Of a stretch of DNA of 64,000 nt, positions 17,930 through 26,155 are shown in pieces. The notes under the pieces were generated by a model. It did no database searches and was not told the origin of the DNA. It saw only the letters and a list, made by a program, of their open reading frames with translations. The stretch lies in the NCBI RefSeq assembly GCF_012584455.1, contig NZ_JABAEB010000001.1:186001-250000 (forward strand). The letters are read 5' to 3'. Position 1 is the first letter of the stretch. Every line of letters starts with the position of its first letter. This DNA comes from Shewanella oncorhynchi. GTDB taxonomy: Bacteria > Pseudomonadota > Gammaproteobacteria > Enterobacterales > Shewanellaceae. Made by a program: the position numbers and the translations under genes.

Positions 17930-19984
17930 TTACCTTTCTGCAATCGCATAACTGCCATCTGTGTTATAGCGGATGGTAAACCCCTTTTTGTCACCATCGT
18001 GGTAATACTTCAGGGACAGTAATCGATCCTTGTTATCGATTTCATATGTCCAGCCACGTTGCTCATTGTCGCTGTAATTGGACATTGAATAACCGCCATC
18101 CTTCTTGTAGCGGATGCTGATTTGACTGTCTTGCCCCTGTTCATTATTTTGCAGCTTTTGGACATGTCCCTCTTCATCGAATTCATATTCTTTGATGAGG
18201 TTGCCATGATGATAATCAGAAAATTTGTATAATTTTCCTTTACTATCATAATAATATTGTTTCCCATGCTTAATCGATGGTGTATTTCTAAAAGGGGGAT
18301 TCAGTATGTCCTTACAGTCATTGCTATAGGGATTTTCTCGCATTATGCATTCGTCTTGAGAGGGCTTGACGGGCAGGGTTTCGTCATATTCATAATGACT
18401 TAACTCCATAAGCCGGTGATTATGGTTAGGATCAAATATCGCCTGCATGCCATGGTATTCACCTTTGCGATAGTGCCTAATGCCGTTGGCAACATCCTGT
18501 GCTGAGTACCAAATACTCTGGCCATCGAGCAGTCCCTGCTTATAATGCTTATTGGCAAAGAGCACATTTTCATCGCTGATTAGTTTTTCTTCACCTTCGC
18601 GTAATCCATTGAGATAAGTCACTTCGATCCGTGATTTCTTGTCAGTTTTAAATACCCAAGGGCCAGTGCGCTTGCCATCAAGGTAAGCCCCGTTACCCAC
18701 ATAGTTGCGGTATTCGCCAAGCGAGACTTTATCTACCCAAGGGCCTTGTTTAATGCCGTTTTGATAGTGACCTTTATTGCCATTGCTCTCAAGCCATTCA
18801 CCGTCTTTGACACCATTGCGATAAATGCCTTTTTCAGACAATCGCTTATCCCCTGTGTCTGCGCCGTATTCGGGCTCATAGATTTCATAGGGACCATCGA
18901 GTACTCCTTGGTTGTAATGGGCAAAACCGTAGTTATCTGCCTCATCGAACATGGACTGTGCAATCCATTTACCTTGCTTTTTACCGTCAAGATATTCACC
19001 TTCCCAATAGCTTGCTTGGCCGTCAGCCTCCATCCATTTACCGACTTTTTTGCCTTGTTTGTACTGACCATTCAACATGATATTGGCATTACGGTTATCG
19101 TAGGCGATATAGGGGCCATCGAGCACACCTTGGGCATAATGACTTTCAAGCGCAAGTCCAGCCCAAGATCCACCGAGATTCATATAATCATAAGCTGGGC
19201 CCGTTTTTGGGATCTCACCCTCACCGCTGTTTAGCCAGTCCACATCATCGGCTTCAAAGACAACGCTCACCAACACAAAACTGCCCTGTTGTTCGCGATA
19301 ATCATTGCGATAAAAGTGGGTCACTAAACTGTATTGATGCCCGCGGCCTTGGGCATCTTTATCTTTGCGGGTGAGGGGGTAACGTAATTTATATTCGTCC
19401 GCGGTTTTCACATCGGCGGGTAAACCTTTAGCATTGCGATAGCCGATTAAGGTTGGTTTGAGCTTGGTTGAACCATCGATAATCGCTTTAATGGCGGGAT
19501 CTTCTATCGCCTCAACATCATAGGTCATGCGATATTGCTGCGGCGGAATTTGGTTTAACACTTTGCGGGTGTCGCTGACGGTAAATGACGATAACGTCGG
19601 GGCGACTTCATCCAGCACAACTTGAAGGCGTGGCAGCTTAGTGAGTTTTGAATCCTCAAAACCATAACCCCGTAAATGCTGACCATCAGCATCTTTAAGC
19701 ATGACCACGACTTCTTTGTCGCCACCTTTATCAAAGTCATAGTAAAAAACGGCCACAATTTCAGCCGCACCATAATCATCAAGATGTACGCCGGGCGCAT
19801 CGCCGTCGGACATTTCGCTCCACACTTGATTGTCTTTTTGGTGAAAATTAAGCCATTGGCCATTCGGTAAATCGACAGTGGGATGGACGGCTTTGCCCGC
19901 AGCGCTTGCCGCAGGAATAACTGTTAAAGAGTATAACAACACCATGCCCGCTGCAGTGAATAAACTGCGAATCGAAAGTTCCAT
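17930..19984 (-). CDS. Exported MORN/YwqK-repeat protein
   Basis: The 684-aa protein has a signal peptide (residues 1 to about 28, ending ASA). The first 270 residues are unrecognised. About eight tandem MORN/YwqK-type units follow from residue 290 to 520, each with a G-x-Y-x-x-G-x-x-x-G-x-W pattern such as LDGPYIAYDNRN, KQGKKVGKWMEADG and LDGKRTGPWVFK. The C-terminus has two YD/RHS-like segments (DSKGKLYKFSDYHHGN, KDGGYSMSNYSDNEQ). Such repeats form extended beta surfaces. It is probably periplasmic or outer-membrane associated. Function unknown. No partner gene is close, and over 240 bp separate it from the neighbour. Confidence 0.75.
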   Translation of the reverse strand: MELSIRSLFTAAGMVLLYSLTVIPAASAAGKAVHPTVDLPNGQWLNFHQKDNQVWSEMSDGDAPGVHLDDYGAAEIVAVFYYDFDKGGDKEVVVMLKDADGQHLRGYGFEDSKLTKLPRLQVVLDEVAPTLSSFTVSDTRKVLNQIPPQQYRMTYDVEAIEDPAIKAIIDGSTKLKPTLIGYRNAKGLPADVKTADEYKLRYPLTRKDKDAQGRGHQYSLVTHFYRNDYREQQGSFVLVSVVFEADDVDWLNSGEGEIPKTGPAYDYMNLGGSWAGLALESHYAQGVLDGPYIAYDNRNANIMLNGQYKQGKKVGKWMEADGQASYWEGEYLDGKKQGKWIAQSMFDEADNYGFAHYNQGVLDGPYEIYEPEYGADTGDKRLSEKGIYRNGVKDGEWLESNGNKGHYQNGIKQGPWVDKVSLGEYRNYVGNGAYLDGKRTGPWVFKTDKKSRIEVTYLNGLREGEEKLISDENVLFANKHYKQGLLDGQSIWYSAQDVANGIRHYRKGEYHGMQAIFDPNHNHRLMELSHYEYDETLPVKPSQDECIMRENPYSNDCKDILNPPFRNTPSIKHGKQYYYDSKGKLYKFSDYHHGNLIKEYEFDEEGHVQKLQNNEQGQDSQISIRYKKDGGYSMSNYSDNEQRGWTYEIDNKDRLLSLKYYHDGDKKGFTIRYNTDGSYAIAER

Positions 19985-20082
19985 TTAACTACACCTTTTA
20001 TACCGATAACTTGCGCCTCATGCGCACCAGTAAACGGGCCGAATTTTATGCGAAGACAAGCACTTCAGGAAGTAGCTGATAC

Positions 20083-20104
20083 AAAAAAGGCCGCAATAGC
20101 GGCC
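20083..20104 (-). terminator. Terminator after the racemase pseudogene
   Basis: A 6-bp GC stem (ggccgc at 20089-20094, gcggcc at 20099-20104) is preceded on the plus strand by six A, giving a U run on the minus transcript. It is suitably placed to end the racemase transcript. Confidence 0.8.
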
Positions 20105-20225
20105 TGTTAAGATCTAACATTTAACAATCAGCGATGCGATATAGCATTTATTTCGCGGGTGTCTTTTAGGGTAATCATTTAGATTTCTTTGAAAACGGGT
20201 TTTAAAAGAAAATGAGCTAAAAATA

Positions 20226-21037
20226 TTACAATAACAGCTGCTTAAATTTAATTGGGCACTGAAGCAGTGCTTCAATTTTGCTTTGTTTCGCTTGTTCTGA
20301 ATCTACATTCCCTGTGGTGTAAAACGTTATTTCTGGATCGAGTATCGGGCTACATGTTTGGTGCTCGATTTTCAACAATGAGTGCGTTCGATTAGCAATG
20401 GCTAATCCAGAATCAATGACGGTAACCTGGTGGGGAAGGGCATTTTTGATTTCTGCATGGATAAGTGGAAAGTGAGTACAAGCCAGCACTAATACATCGG
20501 TATTAAATGCATCGGGTTTGCTAAAATACGCTGAATTTCCTGAGTTACAATGTCGGGATCAAACCCATTGCCGAGAAGTTTTTGCTCTGAGGCGAGAACC
20601 AGCACTTCAGAGTCTTCTACTAAAACCTTACATTCTGTGGCGAAATTCGTGATCAGCATCTTCACATAAGCTGAGTTCACTGTGGTGTGAGTGCCAAGTA
20701 CCATCACTACCTTTGATTTTGATAACGAAGCGGCAGGTTTTATCGCAGGGACAACGCCGACAATAGGTATATTGAGTTCAGCGCGAAGTAAGTCTAGCGC
20801 AATGGTACTCGCTGTATTGCAGGCGATAACGATGATATCGGGTTGAGTCAGTGAGCTTGCTTTGGATATAACGTCTAAAATTCGCTTTTTTAGTATATCG
20901 TGTGGCTTTTTTCCGTAAGGGAAAAAGCCAGCGTCAGAGACGTAACTCAGCCGTATGTTGGGGATTCTCTTTTTTATTTCGGCCGCGACAGTCAGTCCAC
21001 CTGAACCTGAATCAAAAACTAATATTGAGCTATCCAT
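20226..21037 (-). pseudogene. murI: Glutamate racemase (MurI family), frameshifted
   Basis: Two reading frames together make one MurI protein. The upstream part (to about 20489) has LVFDSGSGGLTVAAEI, DAGFFPYG and the first catalytic Cys in VIACNTAST. The downstream part has the second Cys in LACTHFPL. Around 20505-20515 the first frame reads ILANP and then runs to a stop 8 codons later, while the -1 frame continues as [16 protein letters not shown], so one base is missing after a CCC run. Start chosen at 21037 after AAGGTAGGT. A complete murI must exist elsewhere, since the product supplies D-glutamate for peptidoglycan. This copy may be decayed, recoded or a sequence error. Confidence 0.8.
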
Positions 21038-21327
21038 TGCACCTACCTTCACATAATCAACACATTTCATTTTGCCATAGACACAGGAGTGTTAGTCGAA
21101 TTGGCATACGGCTTCAAGAGGCGCATTTTGCTCTTTCAGCCTATTTTGATCAATGAGGATATGTTTGGTTAAGACTTTTTCGTAAACAAAAAATCTTTTA
21201 GTGAGTTAATACAATCTACCGCAGCGTGAGATCATGAATACTCAGTTTTGTCCGCAGTTTAGTTTGGATGCCAACTTAATCCTTCGTGCGTTTGTAAATA
21301 TAGGTGTAGCTTTAATTCCGCATATCC

Positions 21328-21491
21328 ATTAAGCACTATCATTCCAGTGACACGCCGACTTTGGTTTTAAAATAGTCGTCCATGTATGCTCGAGCATGGA
21401 ATCTGCTGTATAGGACATACTAATGTCGCGATCACATGTATGTGAATAAGTGACCATGCCACGGACGGTCACTTCCATGATGGTGCTTAAT
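21328..21491 (+). repeat. R1 dispersed element, divergent copy (164 bp)
   Basis: The ends are the R1 terminal repeats: attaagcactatcat on the left and its near-complement (one mismatch) on the right, followed inward by AGTGAC-type sequence on both sides. The interior differs from the two 100-bp copies and contains its own dyad catgtatgctcgagcatg near 21381. About 30 bp beyond the right end resemble the flank of the copy at 56868. Confidence 0.7.
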
Positions 21492-21547
21492 TTGGGTTAA
21501 TCCCTGTGTATGTCTGATAGTTGATTTGATGTATTTCTAAAATCTAA

Positions 21548-21611
21548 ATCAAAGTCGTGGGGCTTCACCCCACACCCGACCAAGGAGGACTGCTCGTCCT
21601 ATCCTCCTTGG
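21548..21611 (-). repeat. R3 dispersed element, copy 1 (minus orientation)
   Basis: On the minus strand this reads as a hairpin (ccaaggagg at 21580-21588 and its complement at 21603-21611), then TCG, then GGGGTGAAGCCCCACGACTT. The same order occurs at 59465-59541 and, less exactly, at 23324-23398. It is non-coding. Confidence 0.6.
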
Positions 21612-21750
21612 ATGCTCCATGACGCCCCTAACGGAGTTGAAAGCCCCTTGTGCTCATTGCCAAATTTGCTATCGCTTTCGAAGGATGCGTCCCTGCACCT
21701 GCGAAAGCTAGCCAGCCATCCATGGCTGGACTCACGCAATTTGCCTATTC

Positions 21751-21827
21751 GCCCTGCGGCAACTCCGAGGGGATAGTGTATTCCTCAGACTCTGGTGTTA
21801 TTGGTACATTATTAAGGCATAAAAGCT
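21751..21827 (+). repeat. R2 dispersed element, copy 1
   Basis: The 77-bp stretch beginning gccctgcggcaactccgagg is repeated at 57022-57098 with about nine differences. Both copies end in attaaggcataaaag and both lie beside an accessory gene. No coding potential is evident. Confidence 0.75.
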
Positions 21828-21880
21828 CTATAAGTTCAGTTTCTTAATTTAGAACGTTGTAAAGTGTTATTTAGCTAGAA

Positions 21881-22837
21881 TTACCACCTTTGTTCAAACA
21901 GTGAATAGCTTTTAATATGTTTCGTTTGATATTCAAGTTCAGGAAATAAAGTTGCTTCGTATATTCCGCAATATTTAAGTTCATTTAATATATCTTCCTT
22001 GAGCTTAGCTGGGATAATGAAGGAATGTGAAAATTTATCAAATTCATCGTTAACTTTAACATATTGTTGGTTATACAATATTTTACCTGTATGGCAGGTA
22101 AAGCAACCTTGTTGTGTGACTAATCGTTTGTTAAGGCGTTTTGGTGTGTACATGAATCCAGCATGTTTTATCTGTTCATGGGCTCCTCCATTGATTGCTT
22201 TACAAATCAAATCAACCCCTTTGTCAGATAGCTGGCCATGATATTTCTTTTCTAATTCTAAAAAATCATCAAAACGTAATCCATTAAAGAGAATCTGGTT
22301 ATTTAAGAATTCAAGATGATCTTCGCGGATGGAAGATGCGACCTGTTTAAAAATATTATCAAAGTCATCTGCATCATTATATTCTATTAATTTGGTGAGA
22401 AATATTTTACCAAAATCAAAGTTGTAATAATCGAAATCAAATATATCGTCTACAAAATCGGGTAAAAAAAAGAGTTTACCATCAAGGTTATTTTCTGTTG
22501 AGCACGCAAAATAAAGAGCAACTAATACATTTTCCGTCCAATCGAGAAGTCTTGTCGGTAAGCCATAGTGTTGGGCATAAGTAAGAAGCTCTAAAACATC
22601 GGTATGACGTTCTCTTGCTTCTGGATGCATCCTTACAAACTCATCGATGAGCATGTTCTCATCATAGTATTTTCCGTCTATTGGCCTAAATAAACTAGGT
22701 ACAAGATTGTGGCGGGCGTTAGATTGTCCCCTAAACCACCATTTCTTAGAGTTATTTGAAGTTTCTGTCTTTGCTAATTTAATGGCATCAGCCACACACG
22801 ATATTACTTGCTGGTTTTCTGTATCCGAGTTCGGCAA
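21881..22837 (-). CDS. FRG-domain protein
   Basis: The 318-aa protein carries an FRG domain, named for its FRGQ motif: KWWFRGQSNARHNLVPSLFR near residues 32-51, then EFVRMHPEAR, and the diagnostic YGLPTRLLDWTENVLVALYFA around 93-113. FRG proteins are widespread in accessory regions and are often suspected toxins or phage-defence effectors, but no activity is established here. No signal peptide or membrane helix is seen. Base composition is clearly more AT-rich than the flanking housekeeping genes. It stands alone, flanked on both sides by R1 and R3 repeats in opposite orientation, which suggests acquisition as a unit. Confidence 0.85.
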   Translation of the reverse strand: MPNSDTENQQVISCVADAIKLAKTETSNNSKKWWFRGQSNARHNLVPSLFRPIDGKYYDENMLIDEFVRMHPEARERHTDVLELLTYAQHYGLPTRLLDWTENVLVALYFACSTENNLDGKLFFLPDFVDDIFDFDYYNFDFGKIFLTKLIEYNDADDFDNIFKQVASSIREDHLEFLNNQILFNGLRFDDFLELEKKYHGQLSDKGVDLICKAINGGAHEQIKHAGFMYTPKRLNKRLVTQQGCFTCHTGKILYNQQYVKVNDEFDKFSHSFIIPAKLKEDILNELKYCGIYEATLFPELEYQTKHIKSYSLFEQRW

Positions 22838-23186
22838 TTTGCAACTCCATTTGTAGTGGTATATTAAACTTGGCTATTTAATAAGAAAGACTATGAATTT
22901 ACTCATAGAACTCGACAACCTAGCTTTGCAAAAAGACGGTTCTGGTGCAACTCCTTTTGATTATTAAGATGAGTTGTAATCACCTTGCACTACAGGAATA
23001 CGCTATTCTCTACGAAGTTGTTGAAATATATTGATAAAAATTACGTGGCGACATCATGGATGATGGCGTAGGCTCGGGGGCACATTCTGAGCCGTTAGGT
23101 GATTTTTATTGTAGTATGAGACTGGTTACTAAGGTGTTTACGGAGATATGAGTCATTTAGCTACAGACTACTCAAGTGTTGACGAA
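22838..23186. other. AT-rich non-coding stretch upstream of the FRG gene
   Basis: This is about 350 bp without a credible gene; only ORFs below 25 codons are present. It should hold the FRG promoter. A dyad ggctc/gagcc lies near 23071-23094. No match to known RNA genes is recognised. Confidence 0.3.
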
Positions 23187-23286
23187 ATTAAGCACTTGCA
23201 TGTAAGTGACCGTTGGCGGCATGGATGCCGTCGTCGAGCCCTCAGGGATGAGTTTATGGCGTGTCACTGGAATGAAAGTGATTAAT
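23187..23286 (-). repeat. R1 dispersed element, 100-bp copy (minus orientation)
   Basis: Read on the opposite strand to the copy at 56868-56967, it aligns over all 100 bp with seven differences by direct comparison. Ends are attaagcac and its partly decayed partner gtgattaat. It contains the central cggcat/atgccg dyad. Confidence 0.85.
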
Positions 23287-23323
23287 TCTATGCATACAAA
23301 ATAAAGAACTAATCACTCTCTTA

Positions 23324-23398
23324 AAGAGGGAGTTGCTGTTAATTCCCTCTTGGTTGGCTCTTGATTTAACATCAGAGGTCAAGCTCACACGACTTTGA
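23324..23398 (+). repeat. R3 dispersed element, copy 2
   Basis: A hairpin (aagaggg at 23324-23330, ccctctt at 23345-23351) is followed by TGG and ctcttgatttaacatcag, then an AAGC..CACGACTTTGA tail. The layout is the same as in the copy at 59465. It lies 37 bp after the R1 copy. Confidence 0.7.
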
Positions 23399-23573
23399 CT
23401 TTTTTAAAATTATAAAAAAAAACCAATCAGTTGGTTGCAAAACTCCACATGGCTTGAATCAATTCATCATTAACCTCAAACACCATCACTTCAAAGAGAT
23501 AATCTTTAATCTCACTAATGCGTTTGCCCAACAACGATGGCTCAGCACATCGTTGTTAGACATCTACTGAATG

Positions 23574-24026
23574 TTACTTCGCGGTAATTGAGCCTTGAGT
23601 TCCTGCATCAGTATCAATCCACGAGCTGTCTTTATTCATGCTTGCATCAGGATAAATGGTGAACTCCACCATGCCTTGTTTGAATTTGATTGCGCCATCA
23701 CTATGGCTCGATTTTACGTGTTTACCATTAACCCAAACCTGATTTTTATCATCGATTTGAATGTTGGCAACCGTCGCGCCTGAGCTGGCGGTTGCAAGCC
23801 ATTGTCGGGCATTGGGAATGATTACCTTAGCGTCATCTGCGGTTTGGGACATGGCGCTTGCCTTAGCATTTTCCTCTTTGGTTTTGTGGATATCGCAGCC
23901 TTGGGCTTCTGACATTTGGGTGCAGCCAGAGCGCTCGAGTAACTTGCGATATTCGTCGTTAATGGCGTAGCTATTTGCCGATATTAATAGTGCAATGCTT
24001 GCTGTGATGATGATTTTAGTGTTCAT
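23574..24026 (-). CDS. Small exported protein of unknown function
   Basis: The 150-aa protein has a signal peptide (MNTKIIITASIALLISANSYA) and a mature part with two cysteines in CTQMSEAQGCDIHK that may form a disulfide. A central IIPNARQWLATASSGATVANIQ segment is followed by a beta-rich end (QVWVNGKHV, FTIYPDASM). I do not recognise a family. The ATG at 24026 follows a GGGA site and gives a clean signal peptide; the frame upstream to 24047 is probably untranslated. It stands alone beyond the repeat cluster, with gaps of more than 250 bp on either side, and its composition is typical of the chromosome. Confidence 0.7.
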   Translation of the reverse strand: MNTKIIITASIALLISANSYAINDEYRKLLERSGCTQMSEAQGCDIHKTKEENAKASAMSQTADDAKVIIPNARQWLATASSGATVANIQIDDKNQVWVNGKHVKSSHSDGAIKFKQGMVEFTIYPDASMNKDSSWIDTDAGTQGSITAK

Positions 24027-24325
24027 GAGTTCCCTCGTTAGTATCAAGTTGTTAATCGCTCATTGCTAGTTTGCAGTGTGAGCTGATGGTTAATTGTAGA
24101 GGGTGCTTAGCAATTTTCTATTGGGCAAAAGTACATTTAATTCTATGCCGGGTTTAGCCGTAATGACCTTACCGCTATTGCTGTTTACATTGCGGGGCAT
24201 AAGCCATGCGCTGTTTACACGCAATCCTTGCGAGGTGATGCGTTAAAATACAGTTGATCACATCGATAAAATACTTTGCGTCTATTGGTTGATGCAGTTG
24301 CCCCCGTTTGCTCCATGTTTAGCGA

Positions 24326-25249
24326 TTAATGCTCCAGCTGCTTTTCAAATTGTTCGAACAGAAAATCTAAGAATAATCGCAGTCGTTTGGGCTGATATTG
24401 GCGGCTGATGTATACCACGTTGAGGTCGGCACTTGAGACTGTGGTCGAGCTATTAAAGTTTTTCATGTAGCCATTTAAAACTGTCACTAAGCGTTGCTGA
24501 TTAATGTCATTTTGCACATCGAGCAGTGATTTTAACGCGATCCCCGCGCCTTCTAATGCCCAGCAACGGATCACTTCGCCATCATCAGAAAACCGTTTTG
24601 GGGTGACAGTGACTGAGTTGCGGCCTTCTTGGTCTTGAAAGTGCCAAGTTTTGAGCTCTTCATTACTGCGCAGCATAGCGAGGCAATCATGATGGCTGAG
24701 GTCTTGCGGTTTAACGGGAGTGCCTTTACGCGCAAGGTATTCCGGGGATGCGCACAGCACCCGTCGACTTGGTGCGAGCCGCCTTAAAATCAGATTGCTG
24801 TCAGTTAAATCACCGTAGCGAATAACGACATCTATGCCCGATTCGGCAATATTAGACAAATTATCATTGAGATACAGATAGGGAACGATATCGGGGTAGC
24901 GGTCGGTGAAGGCGGACAAAATCGGCAGTATATATTGTTTGCCTATATCTTTTGGCGCAGCAATTTTTAAGGTGCCTTTGACCTCTTTTACCCCATTCTG
25001 CAGCAAATTTTCGGTTTCTTTTACATTTTCGATAATCCCCAAGCATGCTTGGTGATACAGGGCCCCAGAGTCTGTGAGTGACAGATGTCGAGTACTTCGA
25101 TTGAGCAGCTTAACCCCGTAGCGTTCTTCAAGTGCTTGTAAGCGCGCCGTGACGGTTGCTGGAGAAAGTCCGAGCTCGCGACCCGCCGCTGCCAACCCTT
25201 GATGTTTCACTATGCTGATAAACAGCGCCATATCTGAAAATTTATCCAT
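24326..25249 (-). CDS. LysR-family transcriptional regulator
   Basis: This 307-aa LysR regulator has the N-terminal winged helix (GLAAAGRELGLSPATVTARLQALEERYG, residues about 16-43) and a substrate-binding domain with KGTLKIAAPKDIGKQYILP and a VVIRYGDLTDSNLI segment. It is transcribed away from the SDR and MFS genes, which share its promoter region, so they are its likely targets. I start at the ATG at 25249; a GTG two codons earlier is possible. Effector unknown. Confidence 0.88.
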   Translation of the reverse strand: MDKFSDMALFISIVKHQGLAAAGRELGLSPATVTARLQALEERYGVKLLNRSTRHLSLTDSGALYHQACLGIIENVKETENLLQNGVKEVKGTLKIAAPKDIGKQYILPILSAFTDRYPDIVPYLYLNDNLSNIAESGIDVVIRYGDLTDSNLILRRLAPSRRVLCASPEYLARKGTPVKPQDLSHHDCLAMLRSNEELKTWHFQDQEGRNSVTVTPKRFSDDGEVIRCWALEGAGIALKSLLDVQNDINQQRLVTVLNGYMKNFNSSTTVSSADLNVVYISRQYQPKRLRLFLDFLFEQFEKQLEH

Positions 25250-25367
25250 TTTCACTTCTATTGTTTGTCTGGGCTGAATAATGAATTCATATATTAATCA
25301 ATTATCAAAATATGTCGAATGAATATACTGGCTCTACTAACCAATCAGCAGTACAGAGAGTAGTCAC
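25250..25367. promoter_or_regulatory. Divergent promoter region LysR / SDR
   Basis: This 118-bp AT-rich space holds a perfect 10-bp palindrome atgaattcat at 25281-25290 and a nearby attaatcaattat segment. The LysR regulator is expected to bind here. The exact site is not determined. Confidence 0.4.
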
Positions 25368-26057
25368 ATGAGCAGCCATATCAGTAATCAGATTAGCAAT
25401 CAGAGCAATAGCGATAAAGCTGTGGTTGTCATCATCGGCGGAACATCAGGAATAGGGGCTGCGCTTGCTAGGCAGCTAACGGCAGACAACCAGATTGTCC
25501 ATGTCGCCAGTCGTCAAACAGGCGTAGATGTGGCGGACGAACAATCGGTAAATCGATTTTTTGAATCCATTGGTGCGTTCGATCACTTAGTGATCACCGC
25601 GGGTTCTTCTGCGCCAGCTGGCAAGGTCGTTGATGTCGATATTCAACAAGCTAAAGCGGCTTTTGACACTAAGTTTTGGGGTTCAATCAATGCTACAAAA
25701 CAGGCGGTTCGTTACATTAAACAAGGTGGTTCTATCACACTAACCACTGGGATGCTGTCACGAAAAGTGGTCGCTAATACCTATGTTAAAAGCACAATGA
25801 ACGCCGCCTTAGAAGCCTTTACTAAGGTGCTCGCTAAAGAGCTTGCCCCCATTAGAGTCAACGCCGTTAGCCCTGGATTAACAAGAACCGGGTCAATGCC
25901 AGCGCAAACGGCGATGTACGAACAAGCCAAAACCACATTGCCTGTGGCAAAAGTGGGTGAGCCGAGTGATATCGCTATGGCCTATTACCTTGCCATTAAC
26001 AACAGCTTTATGACTGGCGCCATTATCGATGTTGATGGTGGCGCGCTGATTAACTAA
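25368..26057 (+). CDS. SDR-family oxidoreductase lacking the usual Tyr/Lys pair
   Basis: The 229-aa Rossmann protein has the cofactor motif IIGGTSGIGAALARQL near residue 23, then HLVITAGSSAP (counterpart of NNAG) and RVNAVSPGLTRT after the active-site helix. Where classical SDRs have Tyr-x-x-x-Lys before AALEA, this reads K-S-T-M-N-A-A-L-E, so the catalytic Tyr and Lys both seem to be replaced. A divergent SDR subgroup with Asn at the Lys position exists, and its chemistry is poorly known. Its first 18 residues are Ser/Asn-rich. It is followed by an MFS gene 98 bp later and faces a divergent LysR gene. Confidence 0.85.
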   Translation: MSSHISNQISNQSNSDKAVVVIIGGTSGIGAALARQLTADNQIVHVASRQTGVDVADEQSVNRFFESIGAFDHLVITAGSSAPAGKVVDVDIQQAKAAFDTKFWGSINATKQAVRYIKQGGSITLTTGMLSRKVVANTYVKSTMNAALEAFTKVLAKELAPIRVNAVSPGLTRTGSMPAQTAMYEQAKTTLPVAKVGEPSDIAMAYYLAINNSFMTGAIIDVDGGALIN

Positions 26058-26155
26058 TGCGCTGAATAAATAGTGCTTTTACCCATGATTGCACCGAGCT
26101 GATAACACATCGCCGGTATGTTCCCTACACAAAATTTAAAATAAGCGAGATTACA

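Noticed and set aside
21650..21847. 65-codon ORF spanning the R2 repeat
   Set aside because: It overlaps a dispersed repeat whose other copy does not preserve the frame; no ribosome site.
22892..22966. 24-codon ORF upstream of the FRG gene as an antitoxin
   Set aside because: Too short, no ribosome site and no conserved feature.
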